From NCBI GenBank assembly GCA_934486785.1, contig CAKSQK010000001.1, positions 1-64,000 on the forward strand: a stretch of 64,000 nucleotides of DNA. The letters are read 5' to 3'. Each line of letters starts with the position of its first letter. Position 1 is the stretch's first letter. The notes beneath the pieces are model-generated. The model had not been told where the DNA came from and did no database searches. It saw nothing but the letters and a program-made list of their open reading frames with translations. Positions 8,648 to 17,795 of this stretch are shown here, piece after piece. Source of the DNA: an uncultured Niabella sp. GTDB taxonomy: Bacteria; Bacteroidota; Bacteroidia; Chitinophagales; Chitinophagaceae. Made by a program: the position numbers and the translations under genes.

Positions 8648-9865
8648 ATGGCTGTTGCCCGCAAAATCATCAATGATCCTGTTTATGGTTTTATTACCAT
8701 TGATCACCCGTTGCTGCTGAATATTATTTCCCACACCTATTACCAGCGGCTGCGCAATATTCATCAAATGGCTTTTGCCCACCTGGTATACCCAGGCGCG
8801 GTGCACAGCAGGCTGCATCATTCGCTGGGCGCTTATCATCTTATCTGCACAGCCATACAGGAGCTAAAATCGAAAGGCATAGAGATCAGCGCAGAGGAAG
8901 AACTGGGCGCTAAGATTGCCATCTTGCTGCATGATATTGGCCACGGCCCTTTTTCGCACGCGCTGGAGCATGAACTGGTACAGGACACGCACCACGAAGA
9001 AATTTCTTTACTGCTGATGCAGCGCCTCAACCAGCATTTTAACGGGCAATTGCAAACAGCCATTGATATTTTTACAGGAAATTATCCCCGGAAATTCCTG
9101 CACCAGTTAGTATCGGGCCAGTTGGATGTGGACAGGATGGATTACCTGAACCGCGACAGCTTTTTTACCGGCGTGGCCGAAGGCGTGATTGGCTATGACC
9201 GCATCATAAAAATGCTGACGGTAAAAGATGAAGACCTGGTGGTAGAAGAAAAAGCCATCTACTCCATTGAAAAATTTTTATTGAGCCGCAGGCTGATGTA
9301 CTGGCAGGTGTACCTGCACAAGACAGTGGTGGCTGCAGAAAAAATGCTCATTATGATTTTTAAAAGGGTGAGGCAATTAATTAAAGAAGGAGTAGTGGTG
9401 CAGGCAGCCACACCGGCGCTTAACCGCTTTTTACAACAACCCGTAACCCGCCCGGAAATGGAACATTTGCTGGATGAATTTTGCTGCCTTGACGACCACG
9501 ATGTAATGGCCACCATTAAAAACTGGTGCCGCCACAGCGACAGGGTGCTCTCCACGCTTTCAAAAGCAATAGTTGACAGAAAGATCATGCACATTCAATT
9601 GCAGTCACAACCTTTTGACGAACATTTCCTGCAGCAGCAGCGCAGCCAGATGGCAGCGCAGTTAGGCATTACTATGGAAGAAGCCGCTTATTTTGTTTTT
9701 TGGGGAGAAGCTGGCAACACGCTGTACAATCCTGCCGATGAAAACATCAGGATCCTTTACAAAAATGGCCGGTTGAAAGATATTTCACAGGTTGATAACG
9801 CATTAATTGCGCCCCAGGTAAGCATGCGGGTGAAAAAATATTACCTTTGCAGCCTGAGGTTTTGA
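8648..9865 (+). CDS. HD-domain phosphohydrolase (dNTPase/SAMHD1-like)
   Basis: A 405-residue cytosolic protein. The HD metal site is intact: HSRLHHSLG supplies the first His, LLHDIGHGPFSH contains H95-D96, and SGQLDVDRMDYLNRDSFFTG is the typical downstream motif with the last metal Asp. This pattern belongs to the SAMHD1/YdhJ-like branch of the HD superfamily, whose members hydrolyse dNTPs or related nucleotides. In Bacteroidota it usually precedes lpxD, as here (27 bases), so cotranscription with the lipid A genes is likely though functionally unexplained. Confidence 0.85.
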   Translation: MAVARKIINDPVYGFITIDHPLLLNIISHTYYQRLRNIHQMAFAHLVYPGAVHSRLHHSLGAYHLICTAIQELKSKGIEISAEEELGAKIAILLHDIGHGPFSHALEHELVQDTHHEEISLLLMQRLNQHFNGQLQTAIDIFTGNYPRKFLHQLVSGQLDVDRMDYLNRDSFFTGVAEGVIGYDRIIKMLTVKDEDLVVEEKAIYSIEKFLLSRRLMYWQVYLHKTVVAAEKMLIMIFKRVRQLIKEGVVVQAATPALNRFLQQPVTRPEMEHLLDEFCCLDDHDVMATIKNWCRHSDRVLSTLSKAIVDRKIMHIQLQSQPFDEHFLQQQRSQMAAQLGITMEEAAYFVFWGEAGNTLYNPADENIRILYKNGRLKDISQVDNALIAPQVSMRVKKYYLCSLRF

Positions 9866-9892
9866 CACTATCAGCGTTTCTAAAAATTATTT

Positions 9893-10927
9893 ATGGTATT
9901 TTCCGCATCACAAATTGCACTGCTTATAAATGGTAAAATTGATGGCAATGCAGAGGCCACCGTCAGCTCTTTTGGTAAAATTGAAGAAGCTAAAGAAGGA
10001 CAATTAAGCTTTTTAGCAAACCCTAAATATGAAGAGCACCTGTACACCACCAGGGCAAGCGCTATTATCATTAATGAAGACTATCAACTGAAACAACCCG
10101 TAAGCGCTACGCTTATCCGGGTAAAAGATGCCTACTCGGCCTTTGCCACCCTGCTTACCAAATACCAGGAGCTTAAGCAGCAGCAATTAAAAGGTGTACA
10201 ACAGCCAAGCTATATTGCAGCATCGGCAACTTACGGAGAAAATGTGTTTGTTGGCGCCTTTGCATACCTGTCTGACAATGCGAAAGTCGGTAACAATACA
10301 AAAATATATCCCGGCGTGTTTATTGGAAAAAACGTGCAAATAGGAGATCATACCACGCTGCACGCGGGCGTAAAGATCATGCATGGTTGTAGTATTGGCA
10401 GCAACGTAGTCATTCATGCCGGAACGGTAATAGGCAGCGATGGTTTCGGGTTTGCACCGCAGCCGGACGGCTCATTTGTAAAAGTGCCGCAAATTGGCAA
10501 CGTGGTGGTGGAAGATAATGTGGAAATTGGCGCCAACACCACCATTGACCGGGCAACCATCGGTTCAACCATTATAAAAAAAGGCGCTAAGCTTGATAAC
10601 CTGATACAGATTGCGCACAACGTAGAGATTGGCAATAGCTCGGTAGTGGCGGCGCAGGCTGGTATTAGCGGCAGTACCAAAATTGGCAAAGGCGTAATGA
10701 TTGGGGGCCAGGCCGGCGTTGTGGGCCACCTGCACATAGGCGATGGAGCTAAAATAAATGCACAAAGCGGCGTAAGTAAAGATATTGAACCCGGCAAGGC
10801 CGTTACCGGCTCACCAGCCTATGATTATACAGCTGCATTAAAAAGCCAGGCGCTCAGCCGCAAACTCCCGGCATTGGAAAAAAGAATACAGGAGCTTGAA
10901 AAGCAGATTAAAGCGCTTAAGGACTGA
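9893..10927 (+). CDS. lpxD: UDP-3-O-(3-hydroxyacyl)glucosamine N-acyltransferase
   Basis: A 344-residue cytosolic enzyme, full length for LpxD. It transfers a second 3-hydroxyacyl chain from acyl-ACP to UDP-3-O-acyl-glucosamine in lipid A synthesis. The N-terminal uridine-binding domain (residues 1-100) precedes a left-handed beta helix of hexapeptide repeats (about 105-305). [15 protein letters not shown] and QIAHNVEIG, the latter carrying the catalytic His242, are diagnostic. The C-terminal helix ([15 protein letters not shown]) is the usual trimerisation/ACP helix. lpxC-fabZ follows after 93 bases behind its own promoter. A possible -7 box (TACCTTTG, 9842-9849) lies in the end of the HD gene. 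Confidence 0.97.
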   Translation: MVFSASQIALLINGKIDGNAEATVSSFGKIEEAKEGQLSFLANPKYEEHLYTTRASAIIINEDYQLKQPVSATLIRVKDAYSAFATLLTKYQELKQQQLKGVQQPSYIAASATYGENVFVGAFAYLSDNAKVGNNTKIYPGVFIGKNVQIGDHTTLHAGVKIMHGCSIGSNVVIHAGTVIGSDGFGFAPQPDGSFVKVPQIGNVVVEDNVEIGANTTIDRATIGSTIIKKGAKLDNLIQIAHNVEIGNSSVVAAQAGISGSTKIGKGVMIGGQAGVVGHLHIGDGAKINAQSGVSKDIEPGKAVTGSPAYDYTAALKSQALSRKLPALEKRIQELEKQIKALKD

Positions 10928-10971
10928 TACTTTCTAATAGTCAGGCAACAGCATTTTCCGTCCAAACGATA

Positions 10972-11001
10972 TTGCTATCCACCAAAATTCAAATATATTT
11001 G
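10972..11001 (+). promoter_or_regulatory. Promoter of lpxC-fabZ
   Basis: A -33 TTG at 10972-10974, a 19-base spacer, and a -7 TATATTTG at 10994-11001 form a good Bacteroidota sigma-ABfr promoter. The ATG at 11021 is 19 bases downstream. This implies lpxC-fabZ can be transcribed independently of lpxD. Confidence 0.6.
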
Positions 11002-11020
11002 CCCGAATCAATCAAAACGG

Positions 11021-12427
11021 ATGACAGATATCAACTTCAACCCCGATAAACAACATACTCTTAAAGCAGCTACAAGTATCAGCGGAACCGGCCTTCATAC
11101 GGGCATCCTGGCAGATCTTACCTTAAAACCCGCTAATGCAGGATTCGGTTTTCAGTTTCAACGGGTTGACCTTCCAAATAAACCCGTCATCAAAGCTGAT
11201 TGTGACCTTGTTACAGATACCAGCCGCGGCACCACGCTGGAAGCCAACGGCGCAAAAGTGAGCACCGTGGAGCACGTACTGGCGGCCCTGGTGGGTATGG
11301 GCGTTGACAATTGCCTGATAGAGATCAACGGCCCCGAAGTACCGATTATGGACGGAAGCTCCATGCCTTTTATTGAAGCTATTGAGGATGTAGGTGTTGC
11401 AGAGCAGGACGCTGCCAAACTCTGGTATTCGATTGATGAAAACCTTTACCTGACCAATGAGGAAAAACGCGTGGAAATGGTGATCATGCCGGCCAGGGAA
11501 TACCAGATCACCACGTTGATTGATTTTAACTCCCCTGTGCTGGGCACCCAGCACGCCGAGCTGAAAACCATGCGCAACTTTAAAAGTAAGATAGCTCCCT
11601 GCCGCACATTTTGTTTTCTTCATGAGCTGGAAATGCTTTTAGAGCACAACCTCATCAAAGGCGGCGATGTCAACAACGCCATCGTGGTGGTAGACAGGCA
11701 AATTGACGATTCGGAACTGGAGCGCCTGAAAAAAGTGTTTAATAAAGATAATATTGAGGTAAAAAGCGAAGGCTATCTCAACAACCTGGAGCTTCGTTTT
11801 CCCAATGAACCTGCCCGCCACAAACTGCTGGATATTGTGGGCGACCTGGCGCTGATCGGTTACCCTGTAAAAGGCCGTGTGATTGCCAACCGGCCGGGGC
11901 ACAGCACCAATGTGGAGTTTGCCAGGCTTATTAAAAAGCACATCAAAGCCAACAAGCATTTGCAGGATGTGCCCAATTACGACCCCAACGTACCGCCGGT
12001 TTACGGCCAGGAGTATATAGAAAAAACCCTGCCCCATCGCTTCCCTTTTTTACTGGTTGACAAGATCATTGAGCTGTCAGACAAAAAGATCGTTGGCATT
12101 AAGAATGTTACCTTCAACGAATGGTTTTTTCAGGGGCATTTTCCTCAAAATCCTGTCATGCCCGGTGTTTTACAAATTGAAGCGCTGGCGCAGTGCGGCG
12201 GTATTTTGGCCATCAACCTTGCTGGCGAGGGCCAGTACGATACCTATTTTTTGAAAATAGACAACTGTAAGTTTAAACAAATGGTAAAGCCCGGCGATAC
12301 CATGATACTTAAAATGGAACTGGTGGCGCCCATCCGCCGCGGCATTTGCGAAATGCGCGGAACGGTGTATGTAGGCAACAAAGTGGCCACCGAGGCCGAC
12401 CTTGTGGCACAGATCGTAAAAAGATAA
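11021..12427 (+). CDS. lpxC/fabZ: Bifunctional LpxC deacetylase / FabZ dehydratase
   Basis: A 468-residue fusion typical of Bacteroidota. Residues 1 to about 310 are LpxC, the zinc UDP-3-O-acyl-GlcNAc deacetylase that commits lipid A synthesis: STVEHVLAALVGMGVDN carries the first zinc His, EPARHKLLDIVGD the second His and the Asp, and PGHSTNVEF the catalytic His. Residues about 320-468 are FabZ, a hot-dog 3-hydroxyacyl-ACP dehydratase with LPHRFPFLLVDKI and GHFPQNPVMPGVLQIEALAQ holding the catalytic His and Glu. Joining the two couples lipid A and fatty acid elongation, which compete for 3-hydroxyacyl-ACP. lpxA, often the next gene in related genomes, is absent here; parA follows. Confidence 0.97.
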   Translation: MTDINFNPDKQHTLKAATSISGTGLHTGILADLTLKPANAGFGFQFQRVDLPNKPVIKADCDLVTDTSRGTTLEANGAKVSTVEHVLAALVGMGVDNCLIEINGPEVPIMDGSSMPFIEAIEDVGVAEQDAAKLWYSIDENLYLTNEEKRVEMVIMPAREYQITTLIDFNSPVLGTQHAELKTMRNFKSKIAPCRTFCFLHELEMLLEHNLIKGGDVNNAIVVVDRQIDDSELERLKKVFNKDNIEVKSEGYLNNLELRFPNEPARHKLLDIVGDLALIGYPVKGRVIANRPGHSTNVEFARLIKKHIKANKHLQDVPNYDPNVPPVYGQEYIEKTLPHRFPFLLVDKIIELSDKKIVGIKNVTFNEWFFQGHFPQNPVMPGVLQIEALAQCGGILAINLAGEGQYDTYFLKIDNCKFKQMVKPGDTMILKMELVAPIRRGICEMRGTVYVGNKVATEADLVAQIVKR

Positions 12428-12548
12428 CCTTCGCGGGCGCGTACTTTTATTCACAAGCCAAAATCCGGCCCTGTTTTACTTACAGAAACCGTTACATTTG
12501 CTACATTTACCGTTTTAGAGTTTATAGCTATAACAGATCAGTATTTGT

Positions 12549-13349
12549 ATGGGAAAAATTATTGGTGTAGCCAACCAAAAAGGCGGTGTGGGCAAAACCA
12601 CCACCGCCATCAACCTTGCCGCCAGTTTTGCTGTGCTGGAGTATAAAACATTGCTGGTAGATGCTGATCCCCAGGCCAACAGCACCACAGGCGTTGGCTT
12701 TGACCTGCATAATATTACGCACAGCCTATATGACTGTATGGCCAACCAGGCGCGCGCCACGGAAGTGACCTTAAAAACCGAAATTCCCAACCTGGATCTC
12801 ATTCCATCGCATATTGACCTGGTAGGCGCTGAAATTGAAATGATCAACTATCCCAACCGGGAAATGGTTTTAAAAGATATTTTAAATGAGGTAAAAGACG
12901 CTTATGATTTTATCGTGATAGACTGCTCTCCTTCTCTCGGCCTCATCACGGTAAATGCGCTTACGGCAGCCGACTCGGTGGTAGTGCCCGTGCAGTGCGA
13001 GTTTTTTGCCCTTGAAGGGTTGGGCAAATTACTTAACACGATCAAAATTGTACAAAGCAGGCTTAATGAGCAACTGGTGATAGAAGGCATTTTGATGACC
13101 ATGTACGACAGCCGCCTGCGCCTGTGCAACCAGGTGGTGAGTGAAGTGCGCCGCCACTTTGAAGACAAGGTGTTTGATACCATCATTCATCGTAATTCAA
13201 AACTTAGCGAAGCGCCCAGCTTTGGCAAACCGGTGGTGCTGTACGATGCCAACAGCAAAGGCTCGCTCAATTACCTGAACCTGGCAAAAGAAATTTTGCA
13301 AAAGAACAACATGACAAAAATCTCCAACGAAGAAAAGATTTTACAATAA
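12549..13349 (+). CDS. parA: Chromosome-partitioning ATPase ParA/Soj
   Basis: A 266-residue ParA-type Walker ATPase. The deviant Walker [16 protein letters not shown] starts at residue 11 with the signature lysine, Walker A' [11 protein letters not shown] follows, and Walker B is [14 protein letters not shown]. It works with ParB and parS sites to segregate the chromosome origin. The parB gene is 57 bases downstream across a short tandem repeat. A plausible -7 box TACATTTG lies at 12493-12500, but its -33 is poor. No parS-like palindrome is visible in the window. Confidence 0.95.
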   Translation: MGKIIGVANQKGGVGKTTTAINLAASFAVLEYKTLLVDADPQANSTTGVGFDLHNITHSLYDCMANQARATEVTLKTEIPNLDLIPSHIDLVGAEIEMINYPNREMVLKDILNEVKDAYDFIVIDCSPSLGLITVNALTAADSVVVPVQCEFFALEGLGKLLNTIKIVQSRLNEQLVIEGILMTMYDSRLRLCNQVVSEVRRHFEDKVFDTIIHRNSKLSEAPSFGKPVVLYDANSKGSLNYLNLAKEILQKNNMTKISNEEKILQ

Positions 13350-13369
13350 ATAAACGCTACAAGTTACCG

Positions 13370-13406
13370 GTAACCACAAGCCTGTAACCAGAAACCTGTA
13401 ACCAAC
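13370..13406 (+). repeat. 14-bp tandem repeat between parA and parB
   Basis: Two and a half copies of a 14-bp unit occupy most of the parA-parB spacer: GTAACCACAAGCCT (13370-13383), GTAACCAGAAACCT (13384-13397), then GTAACCAAC (13398-13406), ending at the parB ATG. It does not look like a parS site. Similar short GTAAC-rich runs occur in other gaps (for example about 17680-17700). Confidence 0.6.
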
Positions 13407-14321
13407 ATGAGTACAAGTAAACAAAGTAAAGACGCGTTAGGAAAAGGCATACGTTCACTGCTGGGCAGCATTGATGCCGAACTGAAAAGCGGTACAGGCG
13501 AGCTGAAAAAAACCGTGGTGGAAAATGCTACCGGCATATCCCGTATTCCCCTGTCAGAGATTGAAACCAACCCTAAGCAGCCGCGTACCGATTTTGACGA
13601 ACAGGCTTTGCAGGAGCTGGCTGATTCAATAAAAATGCACGACATCATTCAGCCCATCACGGTGTCGCGCATGGCCAATGGCCGCTACAGGCTCATTTCG
13701 GGCGAGCGCCGTTTTCGCGCTTCCAAAATGGCCGGGCTGAAAGACGTTCCCGCTTACATTCGCCAGGCCAATGATACCGAACTGCTGGAGCTTGCACTGC
13801 TGGAAAACCTCCAGCGCGAAGACCTGAACGCCATGGAGGTGGCGCTAAGCTACAAGCGTATGATGGATGAATTGGATTATACGCAGGACCATGTAGCCGA
13901 AAGAATGGGCAAAGACCGCAGTACCATTTCCAATTTCATCCGCCTTTTAAAATTGCCACCCGATATTCAACTGGCTGTTCGCAATGCAGAACTAAGCATG
14001 GGGCACGCGCGCGCTTTGATCAATATTGATACGGTAGACAAACAGCTTTTTATTTTTAAAGAGATCAGGGACCGCGGTCTTTCAGTAAGGCAAACCGAGG
14101 CATTGGTACGCAACCTGTACAAACAGGCCGGCACAAAAAAAGCGAAGCCTGGCGGCCTTTCGGCTCCCTTTCAGCGTATAGAAGATAAGCTCGCGTCTCA
14201 CTTTGAAACGCGCGTTAAATTAAAGCACAGCAGCAACGGAAGCGGGCAGATCACTTTTGACTATTACTCAGTGGAAGAATTGAACAAATTGCTGGGCAAC
14301 TTTAACTTATCTGTAGATTAA
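13407..14321 (+). CDS. parB: Chromosome-partitioning protein ParB/Spo0J
   Basis: A 304-residue ParB. The start contains the usual LGKGIRSLLGSIDAE segment used in ParA contact. The ParB/Srx CTPase domain follows, with IETNPKQPRTDFDE and the GERRFRA box near residue 98. The central helix-turn-helix VAERMGKDRSTISNFIRLLKLP binds parS. A linker leads to the C-terminal dimerisation domain. It sits directly behind parA and is followed after 19 bases by a DUF5683 gene, so a three-gene transcript is likely. Confidence 0.95.
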   Translation: MSTSKQSKDALGKGIRSLLGSIDAELKSGTGELKKTVVENATGISRIPLSEIETNPKQPRTDFDEQALQELADSIKMHDIIQPITVSRMANGRYRLISGERRFRASKMAGLKDVPAYIRQANDTELLELALLENLQREDLNAMEVALSYKRMMDELDYTQDHVAERMGKDRSTISNFIRLLKLPPDIQLAVRNAELSMGHARALINIDTVDKQLFIFKEIRDRGLSVRQTEALVRNLYKQAGTKKAKPGGLSAPFQRIEDKLASHFETRVKLKHSSNGSGQITFDYYSVEELNKLLGNFNLSVD

Positions 14322-14340
14322 TAACAATCATATTTGCAGC

Positions 14341-15009
14341 ATGAACCTGCTTCAAAAACTTTTTTCGCTAATCATTTTTCTTTCCTTCTCTTCTATAGCA
14401 GGCTATGCGCAAATTGCTGACACTACTGTTGCAAGAAAACTTATGGATGCTAAGGACAGCGTTATAAGGCCCGCTGAAGAAAACGTAGCGCTAAAAGAAA
14501 CCGATAGCATCAAATTAAAAAATCCCAAGCACCGCGACCCCGGCAAAGCTGCCTTACGCTCCGCCATTTTACCCGGCTGGGGCCAGGTGTACAATAAAAA
14601 AATATGGAAGGTACCCATTGTATACGCGGCGCTTGGCGGCACGGCGTGGTATTTTTTAGATAACAGGAAATGGTACAAAGATTTCAGGCAGGGTTTTAAA
14701 GTGGCTTACAATATTGCAACGCACGGAGACAGCACGGGGTACGATAAAATAAAAACTTTTGAAGTAAAGAATGCTGTTGACAACAACTGGCAAAACGAAC
14801 TAAAGGCTTACAGGGATGATTTCAGGCGTAGTGTAGACTATTCAGCGGTGTATTTTGTAATTGCCTGGGCATTGAACGTGGTTGATGCCACGGTGGACGC
14901 CCATTTGAGCACATTTGACATTAGCCCGGATCTTACTTTTAAAATACAGCCGGGCTACAGCGAACTGGCCCGAACGAACGGGCTGAGTTTACAGCTAAAA
15001 TTCAGGTAG
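14341..15009 (+). CDS. DUF5683 domain protein, exported
   Basis: A 222-residue protein with a signal peptide (MNLLQKLFSLIIFLSFSSIAGYAQ). The core KAALRSAILPGWGQVYNKKIWKVPIVYAALGG with a following hydrophobic helix and FVIAWALNVVDATVDAHL is the signature of DUF5683. The family is Bacteroidota-specific, membrane or envelope associated, function unknown. It is commonly found between parB and dapB in this phylum, as here. A CATATTTG box lies 4 bases before the ATG; it differs from the -7 consensus by one base. Confidence 0.85.
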   Translation: MNLLQKLFSLIIFLSFSSIAGYAQIADTTVARKLMDAKDSVIRPAEENVALKETDSIKLKNPKHRDPGKAALRSAILPGWGQVYNKKIWKVPIVYAALGGTAWYFLDNRKWYKDFRQGFKVAYNIATHGDSTGYDKIKTFEVKNAVDNNWQNELKAYRDDFRRSVDYSAVYFVIAWALNVVDATVDAHLSTFDISPDLTFKIQPGYSELARTNGLSLQLKFR

Positions 15010-15086
15010 CCCTGTAAGCGTGTATTTTTTTTTGAACCAAAAATATTATTGCGTCTGCTGATCATAATTATAAACCAGTTACAAAC

Positions 15087-15803
15087 ATGAAAATAGCATT
15101 AATAGGATATGGTAAAATGGGCAAAGCCATTGAAGCCATTGCTTTGGAACGTGGCCACGAAATTGTTTTAAAAATTGACGTGGACAATGCGCACGAGTTT
15201 ACAAAAGAAAACCTCCTGGCGGCTGATGCAGCTATTGAATTTACAGGACCGCATACAGCTTTTAATAATGTTATAAAGCTGCTTGAATTTGGCGTACCCG
15301 TTGTAAGCGGCTCCACCGGCTGGCTGCATCAATGGGATGAGGTTAAAAATGCCTGCGCTGCGGGTAACGGCACACTGCTATACGCCAGCAATTTTAGCAT
15401 TGGTGTAAATTTATTTTTTGAACTAAATAAAAAACTGGCGGCATTAATGCACCCCCACAGCGATTATAAAGTAAGCCTTGAAGAAATTCATCACACAGCC
15501 AAGGCAGATGCCCCAAGTGGAACTGCCATCACGCTTGCTGAGCAGATCATGGAAGTGTATACTGAAAAGAAAGAATGGGTAAACGATACAATCCCAACCG
15601 ATAGCCAGCTATTGATCAGCAGTAAAAGAGAAGACCCGGCGCCAGGCACGCATACTATTTTTTATAGATCAGAGATTGACGATATTACCATTACCCACAC
15701 AGCTCACAGCCGCAAAGGTTTTGCACTGGGCGCAGTACTTGCTGCAGAATATGCTAAAGATAAAAAGGGCATTTTAACCATGAAGGAAGTGCTGGGGGTT
15801 TGA
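15087..15803 (+). CDS. dapB: 4-hydroxy-tetrahydrodipicolinate reductase
   Basis: A 238-residue cytosolic enzyme, the short form usual in Bacteroidota. It reduces hydroxy-tetrahydrodipicolinate with NAD(P)H in the diaminopimelate/lysine pathway. The Rossmann start MKIALIGYGKMGKAIE binds the nucleotide. EIHHTAKADAPSGTA (from about residue 134) contains the catalytic His pair, Lys and the PSGTA substrate loop. It ends the plus-strand run that starts at the HD gene; convergent minus-strand genes follow. Confidence 0.96.
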   Translation: MKIALIGYGKMGKAIEAIALERGHEIVLKIDVDNAHEFTKENLLAADAAIEFTGPHTAFNNVIKLLEFGVPVVSGSTGWLHQWDEVKNACAAGNGTLLYASNFSIGVNLFFELNKKLAALMHPHSDYKVSLEEIHHTAKADAPSGTAITLAEQIMEVYTEKKEWVNDTIPTDSQLLISSKREDPAPGTHTIFYRSEIDDITITHTAHSRKGFALGAVLAAEYAKDKKGILTMKEVLGV

Positions 15804-15852
15804 TCCTATATTTTGAGATCAGCAGAGAACTTGTTTCCGGGGGGAGAACTGA

Positions 15853-16274
15853 CTATGTGAAGTTTTTACTATTTAAAAGCTGAGTAAATTCCTCCAATGA
15901 AGTTGTTTTCAAAACAGGAAATGGTATTGTTTTCAGAACATTAAAATGCTTATCGTTTGTAACTATAAAATGTACGTTTCCTGCAAATGCGCAATCAATA
16001 AATTTGTTATCGTCCTCATCAGCAGTTATCAAATTCAAATGATAAAAAATATCAGTTCTTATTACATTTGGCAAAAGGGTAAAGAATCCTAATAACAGCT
16101 CTGATGTTTCTTTTGAGAAACCTCTGTGATTTTTTCTTCATACTCAAATAAAATATCGTTGGTAATATAAAGTTCAAAGTTGCCGTTATAAAGCTCATCT
16201 AAAACAATAGAAAATACTGACCTCGTAGATATACAGCGTAAAATTGCATTTGTATCAATTACAACTTTTAACAT
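15853..16274 (-). pseudogene. PIN-domain toxin (COG1569-like), frameshifted
   Basis: Two adjacent frames together encode one PIN-domain nuclease of about 140 residues. The first (from ATG 16274) starts MLKVVIDTNAILRC and reaches FEYEEKITE before going out of frame and stopping near 16090. The second continues in the other frame with FSKETSELLLGFF, ITADEDDNKFIDCA and FIVTNDKHF. Joining them needs one extra base at about 16113-16124, so the gene has lost one base. All four acidic PIN positions are still encoded. The antitoxin gene is 13 bases upstream. Either the toxin is genuinely dead or this is a sequencing indel. Confidence 0.75.
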
Positions 16275-16287
16275 GGCCAGAGCAGAG

Positions 16288-16494
16288 TTATGTAATCAAG
16301 TCCAAAAGCTTTTCATCATTATAACCTTTTTCATCCCAAATGGCATTAGCTTTATCCCTGGCTTTTTCAAGAAGGTATTTCGCCATTATCTTTTTCAACT
16401 CTGCAAGATGTGCTTCTGGCAACTGAATAGAAAACAATTTCAATAATTCAGCCTGAAGGTTACTGAGTGGTGGGCTTAAAGGCGCATCATTCAT
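16288..16494 (-). CDS. Putative antitoxin of a PIN toxin-antitoxin pair
   Basis: A 68-residue protein with no domain I can name. The N-terminal half has a Pro/Leu-rich start and an amphipathic helix (LQAELLKLFSIQL), then a helical Ala/Lys/Leu-rich segment and an acidic end (AIWDEKGYNDEKLLDLIT). Size, helical content and position directly before the PIN gene on the same strand (13-base gap) are those of an antitoxin. The function is inferred only from context. With its toxin frameshifted, it may be an orphan antitoxin. Confidence 0.55.
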   Translation of the reverse strand: MNDAPLSPPLSNLQAELLKLFSIQLPEAHLAELKKIMAKYLLEKARDKANAIWDEKGYNDEKLLDLIT

Positions 16495-16532
16495 AATAGT
16501 TTTTTATCTAAGTTATAATTTTTTATCAATAA

Positions 16533-17627
16533 TCAGTATTTCGCATTTACCATACCCACACCCCTTACTACTTCACCTGCAAAGGCTTTAAAAGCATCTT
16601 TGGTGATCTCGTCATCGCTCATCATAATAGGCACGCCTATATCGCCGCCTTCGCGAATGCCCTGCACCAGCGGTATTTGGCCCAGTAACGGTATTTCGTA
16701 TTCTTCTGCCAGCCTTTTGCCGCCTTCCTTACCAAAAATATAATACTTCTGCCCGGGCAGTTCGGTCCCGACAGATGTCGGGATAAAGTAGCTCATGTTT
16801 TCAACCAGGCCTAATATTTTAGCATTCAACTGCGCCTGGCCAAACATGGCAATACCTTTTTTAGCGTCGGCCAGCGCCACATCCTGCGGTGTGGTAACAA
16901 TTACCACGCCTGTAACCTGCACCAATTGCATCAGGGTAAGATGGATATCACCTGTGCCGGGCGGCATATCCACGATCAGGTAATCCAGGTCGCCCCAGTT
17001 AACATCAGTTATAAATTGCCTGATGGCGCTGCTGGCCATTGGCCCTCGCCATACCACAGCCTTGCTTTCGTCAACGAGCAGCCCGATGCTTAGCAGCTTG
17101 ATACCATAGCGCTCCAGCGGTTGTATGAGAGGCTTCCCTTCCACATCAATCATCATGGGCCTTTCGCCGCGCACGCCAAACATAATTGGTACGCTTGGGC
17201 CGTAAATATCGGCATCCATCAATCCCACCTTAGCACCGGTTTGCGACAATGCCAGCGCCAGGTTGGCTGCAACCGTGCTTTTACCCACACCACCTTTGCC
17301 GCTTACTATGGTTATGATATTTTTTACGCCGGGCAAGGCAGCATTGATCCCGGTATTGGTATTGGCTGTAGGCCTTGCGCTGGTGGCATTACCAGTAAAA
17401 CCCACCTTTATCACCGCATTTTTATTTACCGTATTTTTAATGGCATTGATGCAGTCATTTTTTATTTTATCCTTTAACGCATTGTCCTGTGTTTGCAATT
17501 GTATATTAAAAGAAACGTAATATTTTTCAATTACCAGGTCTTTGACCATCTCCAGCGTTACAAGGTCTTTTTGAAGGTTGGGATCCTTTACCGTGCTAAG
17601 GGCTTTTAAAATCTGTTCCTGTGTCAT
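16533..17627 (-). CDS. mrp: Mrp/ApbC-family P-loop ATPase (Fe-S cluster carrier)
   Basis: A 364-residue cytosolic protein. An N-terminal MIP18/DUF59 domain (about 1-85, LSTVKDPNLQKDLVTLEMV) is joined to a ParA-like ATPase domain. The deviant Walker A is SGKGGVGKSTVAANLALA (near residue 110), with DADIYGPSVPIMFG, WRGPMASSAIRQF and VDMPPGTGDIHLT as Mrp signatures. Members carry and deliver Fe-S clusters. At about residues 282-288 the chain has PTSVGT before ELPGQKYYIFG; this is encoded by a perfect palindrome that looks like an in-frame insertion (see separate entry). Confidence 0.93.
   Translation of the reverse strand: MTQEQILKALSTVKDPNLQKDLVTLEMVKDLVIEKYYVSFNIQLQTQDNALKDKIKNDCINAIKNTVNKNAVIKVGFTGNATSARPTANTNTGINAALPGVKNIITIVSGKGGVGKSTVAANLALALSQTGAKVGLMDADIYGPSVPIMFGVRGERPMMIDVEGKPLIQPLERYGIKLLSIGLLVDESKAVVWRGPMASSAIRQFITDVNWGDLDYLIVDMPPGTGDIHLTLMQLVQVTGVVIVTTPQDVALADAKKGIAMFGQAQLNAKILGLVENMSYFIPTSVGTELPGQKYYIFGKEGGKRLAEEYEIPLLGQIPLVQGIREGGDIGVPIMMSDDEITKDAFKAFAGEVVRGVGMVNAKY
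16766..16783. repeat. Perfect palindrome inserted in the mrp coding sequence
   Basis: TCCCGACA (16766-16773), GA, TGTCGGGA (16776-16783): an 18-bp perfect inverted repeat inside mrp. It resembles the short CCCGAnn/nnTCGGG palindromes scattered through Bacteroidota genomes, and a related CCGAT-AATG-ATCGG lies at 28321-28334. It adds about six residues to a loop and keeps the frame. Confidence 0.7.
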
Positions 17628-17758
17628 ATAATCGGGTGTAAAAATTTACCGGCTGCGTTGTTGTTAAAAGAAACTCATACCCTGTAACTTATAACTTGCA
17701 AACCTTATGTTAAATTCAAATATAAACTACAAACTTAAACACTCTTTACATCATTTTG

Positions 17759-17790
17759 TTGTCTTATTAAGAAATGTGTAATTAAATTTG
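17759..17790 (+). promoter_or_regulatory. Promoter of the carboxypeptidase-regulatory-domain gene
   Basis: TTG (17759-17761), a 21-base spacer, then TAAATTTG (17783-17790) match the Bacteroidota promoter. The GTG start at 17796 is only 5 bases after the -7 element, so the transcript probably starts at or within a few bases of the start codon. Confidence 0.5.
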
Positions 17791-17795
17791 GCGCT

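Noticed and set aside
12428..13406. A parS site near parA or parB
   Set aside because: No palindrome like GTTTCACGTGAAAC is present; the spacer repeat is GTAAC-rich and direct, not inverted.
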